A stretch of DNA of 21,869 nucleotides from Beroe ovata. Lineage: Eukaryota > Ctenophora > Nuda > Beroida > Beroidae. The notes below the pieces were generated by a model. That model ran no database searches. It was not told the DNA's origin and saw only the letters and a program-made list of their open reading frames with translations. The stretch is taken from assembly GCA_946803715.1 (NCBI GenBank), contig CAMPET010000084.1, forward strand, positions 240,969-262,837, in the 5' to 3' direction. Position 1 is the first letter of the stretch. Each line of letters opens with the position of its first letter. Positions 16,178-21,869 of this stretch are shown here, piece after piece. Position numbers and translations under genes: made by a program.

Positions 16178-17998
16178 TCAAGGTGAAGCTGCCGAATTCC
16201 GAGATTCCGAGCGGCGTGTCAAGTGGTGTCCAGGTGGCGTGTCGAGCGGCTTCCAGGCAGTATCACCACATGAAAATGAAGGCTATTAGCAGAAGAAATA
16301 GCATCCTGTTTCGAAATGGATGATCTTTAAATGCGAGGGAACGTTAGGGGTGCAATGAAGGTAATTCCATGCAAACGGGGTATAATCCTTACCATTTCCG
16401 TTCTTCTCTTTTCTTTGATACAAACCCAATTCAGCAGTTCTCCCCTTGCGATGCGTTGATGGGTTCCGATGGTTCCATGAAAATATACGGATATGGTTAG
16501 TAAGACATAAACAGATATGATATGACCCTGAGAGAGATTGTTAGGGAAATAGTGTTAGTGTACCTGTAGGGGAAGAGTGTTAGTGTACCTGGAAGAGAGT
16601 GTTAGGTGTACAGGACTATCTTAACCTACCAAATTTTTCGCGATCGGACGGGCTTGCCAGCCCCACCCCCCAATAACAAATGGGCTTGCCAGCCCCACCC
16701 CCCAAGTAACAAGTAATAACAAATAGTACGCACTTACCGTTGCTGGAGCTTGTAGGTATAGATGATATATTACACTAACCTATCTAGAAACGTGCGGTGC
16801 TCGTGCGAACCTTAAACTAGATATTCATAGTATATGATATTCATAGGATATACCTGAAACAAATATACAATTGCTGCCGACTCACGAAAGAGCTGACTGG
16901 TACACACTCCCTCATTTCACGCTATGGAGTAAATCGACACTGGCCAGTATTAACCCATAACGTGAGACACTCAAAGTGAATACCATGGTCAACTCCCCGA
17001 GAGTAGGGCAGAAAAGAGATGCCATAACCAAAACCAATGCGAAAACGAGGTCAAGAAAGGGAGGTAATACGGAAGGTTTTGGTGCTGGCATCAGAATGGT
17101 ACCCGAGTGAAAGTTTATTGGAAAAAGCCAATAAACTATTTAAAAGAGCTAGGGAAATCTACCTAAGTAGTTCAATAAATCTCTAAGAGAGCGGGGTGGG
17201 TTGTGAATTGGTGTTAAATAGTGAACAATCAATAGAAATAATGAATAATAAAATCAAATATTGCCAGCCCCGGGTAAGAGGTTTTCACTTTTCCATCTCT
17301 ATTCTTCATTTCATAATCAGATACCTAATTAATAAGAAAGGACGGTAGCTACCCATTAACATAGCACTTTCTGTGCCCATTACATATACATAGCACTCCC
17401 TGTGCCCATACCAATTCCATCATTTTAACTTAAACCAGACCGCACACAATTGTGCCCAGAAATATGATAAACCCGGGGTAAAAATAATTTAACTCTCGCC
17501 TATAACCTGAGTGGTTTCCTCGTTAAGCTAAGATTAACGCTCACGATGAGCCCTTGTACATATTAAATGAGCATTAGCGGATAATATAAATCAAACTGGT
17601 AACTACAAAGGCAATGTTTTCCCAAATGAAGTCATGGCCTAGGGTCTTAGATGATCTACTGTATCCAACCGTGAGGGCCCTATCATGCAAACGCTAGTGC
17701 GATCACTTACTCTCGGATGCTGTTTCGAAACAAGGCACCCGGAGCAAATGCATCGCTCATTATCACGCAGCATAATAGTGCCAATTGGACCAGGCACACA
17801 GCGTACGCAGGTCGGCCCTTCGAGAACACTCGACTGTGAAAAGGGGCCTTCTTTTTTTAACGGTGAGGCATCCTGATCCGAGCTCCGGAGGGGATTGAAT
17901 TCTCCATCAACGACGGGGATGCGAAAGCTAGGGCGGCCTAGCAGTCCAGCCAGGATGCCTCCTATGGGTCTGGCACATGGCGCCAAATGGGGAAACAT
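16178..17998 (-). CDS. Tentative two-exon gene with a CxxC-containing exon
   Basis: Exon A, 17998-17711, is 96 codons from ATG to the strong donor GAGA|GTAAGT in phase 0. It is more GC-rich than its flanks. Its N-terminus (MFPHLAPCARPIGGILAGLL) has Arg but no acid in the first ~30 residues, as in mitochondrial presequences. Later come PTCVRCVPG and RCICSGC, a C-x2-C / C-x-C-x2-C set that could bind a metal. Exon B, 16282-16178, follows a good acceptor (TTCTTCTGCTAATAG) in phase 0 and gives 34 residues and TGA. The 1.4-kb intron is long for this window. I recognise no family. An open frame of this length can arise by chance; the donor is the main support. Confidence 0.28.
16202..16256 (+). repeat. 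~24-bp tandem duplication
   Basis: GAGCGGCGTGTCAAGTGGTG is followed by a second, diverged unit GTGGCGTGTCGAGCGGCTTC, both ending in TCCAG. A related GTGTC(A/G)-rich stretch lies at 16021-16072. Confidence 0.7.
16549..16615 (+). repeat. 22-24-bp minisatellite, about three units
   Basis: AGTGTTAGTGTACCTG followed by a purine run GGGGAAG or GAAGAG occurs twice, and a shortened third unit AGTGTTAGGTGTAC ends the array. Confidence 0.9.
16650..16705 (+). repeat. Duplicated GGGCTTGCCAGCCCC segment
   Basis: The 24-bp block starting GGGCTTGCCAGCCCCACCCC occurs at 16650-16673 and 16682-16705. Related words (TTGCCAGCCC, TTGCCAGCACC, TTGCCAGGCC) occur at 17261, 20270 and 12317. Confidence 0.9.
16706..17640. 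other. AT-rich stretch, intron of the tentative gene or intergenic
   Basis: No open frame of note. It holds a duplicated CATAGCAC(T/C)(T/C)(T/C)CTGTGCCCAT at about 17361-17410 and a repeated GATATTCATAG near 16820-16850. Confidence 0.5.
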
Positions 17999-17999
17999 T

Positions 18000-20335
18000 G
18001 CAATTATAGAAAACACTTTGATATTTAAAGCCAAAACGGAAAATAAAACTCTTGTCGCGCGTTGATGCCCGTGAAATGGTTAAATTAAGTGTCCCTCACG
18101 TGTTACAATCACAATATCTCAGGAATCAGGATAGAGAAAATCATAGAACCCTCTAACTTAGTTACCCAAAGGACGTGAAGAATGTCCTGATAACAATCCA
18201 CTCAGGTTAGATACACTTAGTTCGTGTGATTAACATAGAGAATTGGCCATCTATAACAGGAATACAATTATAGGAAGTGAGAAAAATATGTAATTGTTTA
18301 AATTATAGAAGTAACTATAAGAATGATAGGAGCGTTCACACAGTCTCAACATAATCCTCTCCTACTGAAAATGTCTCAACTGAAAGTGTTTCGTTTGAAA
18401 GTGTCTTAACTGAAAGTGTCTCTATAGAAATGAGGTCACAATATATACTGTTACTCATCAAAATTATCAAGTTATCAGATGCTTCTTAGTAACCCTATCT
18501 AATAGCTAGTTAGTAGTTAGTGTTACTTACTGATCATTATACCCTTTAATCTAACTCCTTAATAAATCTAAGACCAAGTTAGACCAAGGAACCCCTATCT
18601 AACACATTAGAACCTATCTAACGTACATAACTAGAAAGTAGAATACCAGTTAAACTACAGCTAGGTGAGAGTGACATGACGGTGACCAAATTGTGGGGTG
18701 GCGGGTACCATTCTAATTAAGGTGAGTGTGACAAAAAATCAATCAATAAATAAATAAGGCAACTCTCATCCCAAGGGAGGAGAACTGACTTTAAACCAAC
18801 CACAGTCGCCTTATCAGCCCGAAAAGATAGTAGAATTCCACTTAAAAAAGCAAGGGGACATCCACTTTCTCGCTAACCTTCCCCTATATTAATCAATCCC
18901 TATCCAAAATTACAGAACCGAATTCCCAACTACCCGTTCCCTGAACTAAAATTCGGGCATAATGGAAACTGCTACAAACACACACATACAGACGGACAGA
19001 TCTTACTTCGTCAGAGTTCAAAAATGGCTACCTCAGGGAATCGCAGTTTCACTATCATCGACTATGAGTCGATGCTTTAATGCTTACCAGAACACTACGC
19101 AGTTGACGATCCATGATACGCGTCCCCGTGCGAACAGAATGAGAAACCTGATCTTGAGCTGAAATAGAAACAAACGGTCATTTATGAAGGTTAAGTTGGA
19201 ACTTTTTTACTTTTTTGCCCAAAGATTTTCAAAGGAATATTCCATTAATCCATTGTGTTCCGAGCGAATCTGCGCAGTGGATCCATGAAAGAGAGTGAGA
19301 CAAGCGGCAGGAGGGGAATGGGGTAAAAAGAAAGGGGGGTTGGAGATAGCTGGCAGGATTATAAGAGGGCAGTGTCCAAGAAGTCCAATCAACACCGTGT
19401 AAAATGCTGCGCGCGGTACGAAATAGCAACATGCAATCAGCGGTAAGAATTTGATATGTAAAAGTGGCGCCAGCAATGTCTTTTCATTCGCAGCATTTTG
19501 GCGGTGGTGGTCGGGCTCCGTGGATACTGCCAATAAGAGATAGTGAAGTGAGTCAGGAGAGGAAGGGATAGAGATTCCAGAAATTTCGAAGAGGAAGGAC
19601 TGAAGACAACTTAAGGCAAGGCCCAATGGACAGACTCAGGAACAAAATAGAGAAGAGTTAAGAGAGGTCAGAAGATACTGGGAAAAGTAGACAAAGGAGA
19701 TGGAAATAGAGTAGTTATTCTGTAATCGTGAAGGTGGAGAGGAATATGAAATGCAATACGCCTTGCTAGGCGTAATAACAAGCGATAAAAAATGTGCTCT
19801 GAAAAAATGATTTTTGTGTATCGTGCATTGGAAACCGTGCCTCTAAAAATTGAGGAAAATTGGTAATTGATGCAGTAGTAGTCATTCCACCAATCCCATG
19901 TTTTTTCTTCTTGCCCACAGAAATAGCCAATTCAACTTGGTCCATTATATCCAGAGTCTAGGGTTTTCCTGTCCATCGGGTTTCCCTTCATTCCTTCCTG
20001 TCCATAGTTTTCCTGAACCAAGCCCTAATATTCGTATAGTTCCTGTCTATTCCATCCTATCTCCAATCATTCCAATTCTTAAATTATTTACACTCTGTCC
20101 ACAGATCCATTTCTTCCAAAGTTCAATTTCAGAGATCTTCTCCGTCAAGGAAATCATCATCGCACGTCTTTCCAGACGTGGTAAAGAAAAGAAAATCGTG
20201 CTTCGGAAACCGTGCATGAAATTATATGGAGGAATACAGTGCTCATGAGAAAAATGGTCTGCGGGGCGCTTGCCAGCACCGCTAAGTCGCAGGAAAAAAC
20301 GGCTGTAAAATTTTAGTGGAAATAAAGTATAAAAT
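18000..20335. other. 2.3-kb stretch without a supported gene
   Basis: AT-rich, with a 15-bp minisatellite at 18365-18424 and CTATCTAA(C/T)-type words around 18490-18610. Open frames at 19207-19626 (-) and 19898-20248 (+) lack motifs and paired splice sites; the first has no ATG near its start. CGTGC(A/T)T(T/C)GGAAACCGTGC occurs near both 19825 and 20198, suggesting a dispersed repeat. Confidence 0.5.
18365..18424 (+). repeat. 15-bp minisatellite, four units
   Basis: CTGAAAGTGTCTTAA and variants in four head-to-tail units (18365, 18380, 18395, 18410). Confidence 0.93.
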
Positions 20336-21450
20336 CTAACCTATTGAATTCCCTGAGCAAGCTCTGATGATGCTGGACGGCTTTGAGGTCGCTGTCTTGA
20401 GGAGGGGCCAAATTCCGGAGACGGCTACCTGAATACGTGTGGGTATTAGTGAAAATAGTGAGAATCGACAAAGAATTGGACGTTCATTGACCATTTGCTT
20501 ATCTGAATATCGAGTTCACTGTTTTCATGTGCTCTGTAAAGGAACAATGATTGTCAAGTGATAAAGTGATTAAACAATGCCCACCTTTCTCTGCGAAGGT
20601 AACAGCCTGTAGCTGAGCTTCTGGCGTGGTGATGGTCCAGTGTGTGAGGCCTGAACCATCTGAAAATAATCAGTTATGGAGCTGAAAATTCAACCGATAG
20701 CTCAAAAATCTCAGTTTCATTAACTGGAGACGGGAGTTAGCCGTTAGAAATCAGCAATGAATTGAGAGTAAAGATCACGATAAGTGAGAAATAAAACGGA
20801 ACCTACCTCATCCTGCACAGTGGACAGAGCTGAAACCACAGATCTGTGCTGATCCATGGTCCTGTGGAGAGCCGATATCCTCGTGCTGTGTGATCAGCAG
20901 GGCGGCGTGATATCAGGATGTGACGAGAGTATCGGCATCCACTGAGGGAGAGAGAATATTGTAACAATAGAAACATGTGAAACATTGAACAGACATTATG
21001 AATAAGTAGTGTCACCATTTCAAAACACACGATATACAGTGATTGTTAACTTACCTTCCACTGTGCTGGAATCAGCCCATACGAGTATGGAAATAGTGGC
21101 GGGGGTGAGAGAGTTGCTGTTGTAAACGTTCTCCGGCAGTAGAAATGATGTCAATCCTGAAGACATTAACATGTTCAGAAAATCAGCGTTTTTTCCAGAA
21201 TTCGGCTATTTTCTCGAGAATTACGACTTTATTGATGGGATTTACTAAATAGTGCAATTAGCTGATAGATAGAGTAATTAAGTTTTTGGTTGGAAAGAAA
21301 ACTTGAGTGAGATTCAAGAGTCAGGTCGAAAACTGAATGAGAATCAAGTACGGGCTCACCTGACAGCAGCTCCCTCAGAGATGGCGAAGCAAAATGAACA
21401 AAGCGAGAAATGGAGGTAAAGGGCGGCAAACGATACGGCGGTGAGAAGAG
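20336..21450 (-). CDS. Spliced minus-strand gene of at least five exons, frame unresolved
   Basis: Exons with good GT-AG sites: 1, about 21450-21360 (donor GTCAG|GTGAGC); 2, 21156-21055 (acceptor GTCTTCAG, donor GAAG|GTAAGT); 3, 20941-20807 (CTCTCCCTCAG, GATGAG|GTAGGT); 4, 20659-20585 (ATTATTTTCAG, AAAG|GTGGGC); 5, 20428-20341 (CGTATTCAG, possible donor ATAG|GTTAGA). The promoter block to the right fits this direction. The first strong start is ATG 20857-20855 in exon 3, in the Kozak context GACCATGG with an in-frame stop upstream. It reads MDQHRSVVSALSTVQDE and in phase 0 into exon 4 (MVQASHTGPSPRQK) and exon 5, reaching TAG at 20338 if exon 5 is last (72 residues). A competing frame, without ATG, joins exons 2, 4 and 5 when exon 3 is skipped (SILVWADSSTVED, then GSGLTHWTITTPEAQLQAVT). 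I recognise no family in either frame. Confidence 0.4.
21072..21080 (-). promoter_or_regulatory. Minimal upstream ORF (ATG-GGC-TGA) in exon 2
   Basis: The only ATG in exons 1-2 of the minus-strand unit opens a two-codon frame that stops at once. If exons 1-2 are 5' UTR, it could lower initiation at the main ATG. Confidence 0.35.
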
Positions 21451-21475
21451 CCTGGTACCGTGATCCCGCTCTCTG

Positions 21476-21591
21476 ATTGGCTGCTACTAGGACACGTGAG
21501 CGCTGTGATTGGCTGAGCTGCCAGAGCTGGTTGAGCAGCGCTCTGATTGGTGCAACGCAACGCACACGTGACTGACTTTGCCGGTCACGTG
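21476..21591 (-). promoter_or_regulatory. Promoter-like block: three CCAAT boxes and three CACGTG E-boxes
   Basis: ATTGG (CCAAT on the minus strand) lies at 21476-21480, 21508-21512 and 21546-21550. CACGTG lies at 21493-21498, 21565-21570 and 21586-21591, the last within GGTCACGTGAT; a fourth is at 21758-21763. The region is GC-richer and has no ATG on the minus strand. Known biology: CCAAT boxes bind NF-Y, usually 60-100 bp upstream of the start, and CACGTG binds bHLH-zip factors of the USF/Myc/MITF-TFE type. The orientation fits transcription leftward from about 21400-21450. A divergent gene to the right is possible. Confidence 0.65.
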
Positions 21592-21682
21592 ATACGGTAA
21601 CAGCGCCACCGAGTCTGGGTCCACACAGTCACTGAGCACAGTCGGATATATTCAATTTGAGTGTAGCGATGTATTCGTAATT

Positions 21683-21821
21683 AGTGTGTGTGTGTGTGTA
21701 TGTGTGTGTGACTGTGTGGGCTATATATATTCGATATTGGGGAGTCGGGGATAGCAACACGTGTGTGCGCGCAGACTCACTGTCTCCGGTGGGGGGCTGT
21801 GTGTGTGTGTGTGTGTGTGTG
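21683..21821. repeat. TG microsatellites at the right edge
   Basis: (TG)n with interruptions at about 21683-21710 and an uninterrupted run at about 21798-21821, with a short TA run (CTATATATAT, 21721-21730) between them. Confidence 0.95.
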
Positions 21822-21869
21822 GTGGGTGGTTTGTGTTGATAGATCGGGAGAGCACGCGTCTGAGCTCGA

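Noticed and set aside
19207-19626. 139-codon minus-strand frame
   Set aside because: No ATG near its start (opens with TTG), hydrophobic low-information peptide, no paired splice sites and no family resemblance.
19898-20248. 116-codon plus-strand frame starting at ATG
   Set aside because: The opposite strand is open over much of the same stretch, the sequence contains repeated CCTGTCCAT-type words, and no motif is visible. It cannot be excluded but is not supported.
20041-20302. 86-codon minus-strand frame after exon 5 as an alternative last exon
   Set aside because: Joining it needs a 38-nt intron, while every well-supported intron in the window is at least 76 nt.
1-21869. CRISPR arrays, bacterial operons, rRNA or tRNA genes
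   Set aside because: The repeats are contiguous minisatellites without unique spacers. The genes are spliced and eukaryotic. No tRNA B-box with a matching cloverleaf and no rRNA core sequence was recognised.

Overview
The window is eukaryotic and almost certainly from an invertebrate animal. It holds spliced genes with short GT-AG introns (about 76-270 nt where a gene is clear), secreted-protein modules typical of metazoans (calcium-binding EGF, thrombospondin type 1, kringle, beta/gamma-crystallin), AT-rich spacers with no operons, and many microsatellites, minisatellites and foldback elements. A marine invertebrate such as a sponge or cnidarian would fit, but nothing here fixes the phylum.

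Layout. 1-2130: (TG)n, a diverged ~300-bp direct duplication and three 17-bp minisatellites, with no gene seen. 2191/2374-8899 (+): a 17-exon gene for a large secreted multidomain protein, about 1456 residues from the start I prefer. Its order is signal peptide, Cys-rich N-terminal region, TSP1, nine cbEGF, two TSP1, one beta/gamma-crystallin domain, three copies of a ~133-residue domain I do not recognise, a kringle, a fourth copy of that domain, and a C-terminal RGD. 9080-10588: spacer with a strong hairpin and one doubtful exon. 10604-11602 (-): six clean exons of the N-terminal part of an ATP11-like P4-ATPase (flippase) that stops right after the DGET actuator loop, so it looks truncated. 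It faces the large gene tail to tail.

11787-13230: a cluster of inverted-repeat elements (an imperfect palindrome, a TIR/foldback element, a nested GC-rich foldback and related fragments). 13231-16170: a two-unit TTC-rich/CACTTCA higher-order repeat, a 15-bp minisatellite and unassigned sequence. 16178-18000 (-): a tentative two-exon gene with a Cys-x2-Cys type exon. 18000-20340: no gene supported. 20341-21450 (-): a spliced transcription unit of at least five exons behind a promoter-like block at 21476-21591 with three CCAAT boxes and three CACGTG E-boxes. Its reading frame is unresolved. The window ends in TG repeats.

The main point of interest is the large secreted protein, in particular its four-copy unnamed domain and the mosaic around it. 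I see no functional link between the genes. The extracellular protein, the flippase fragment and the right-hand unit look like independent neighbours.
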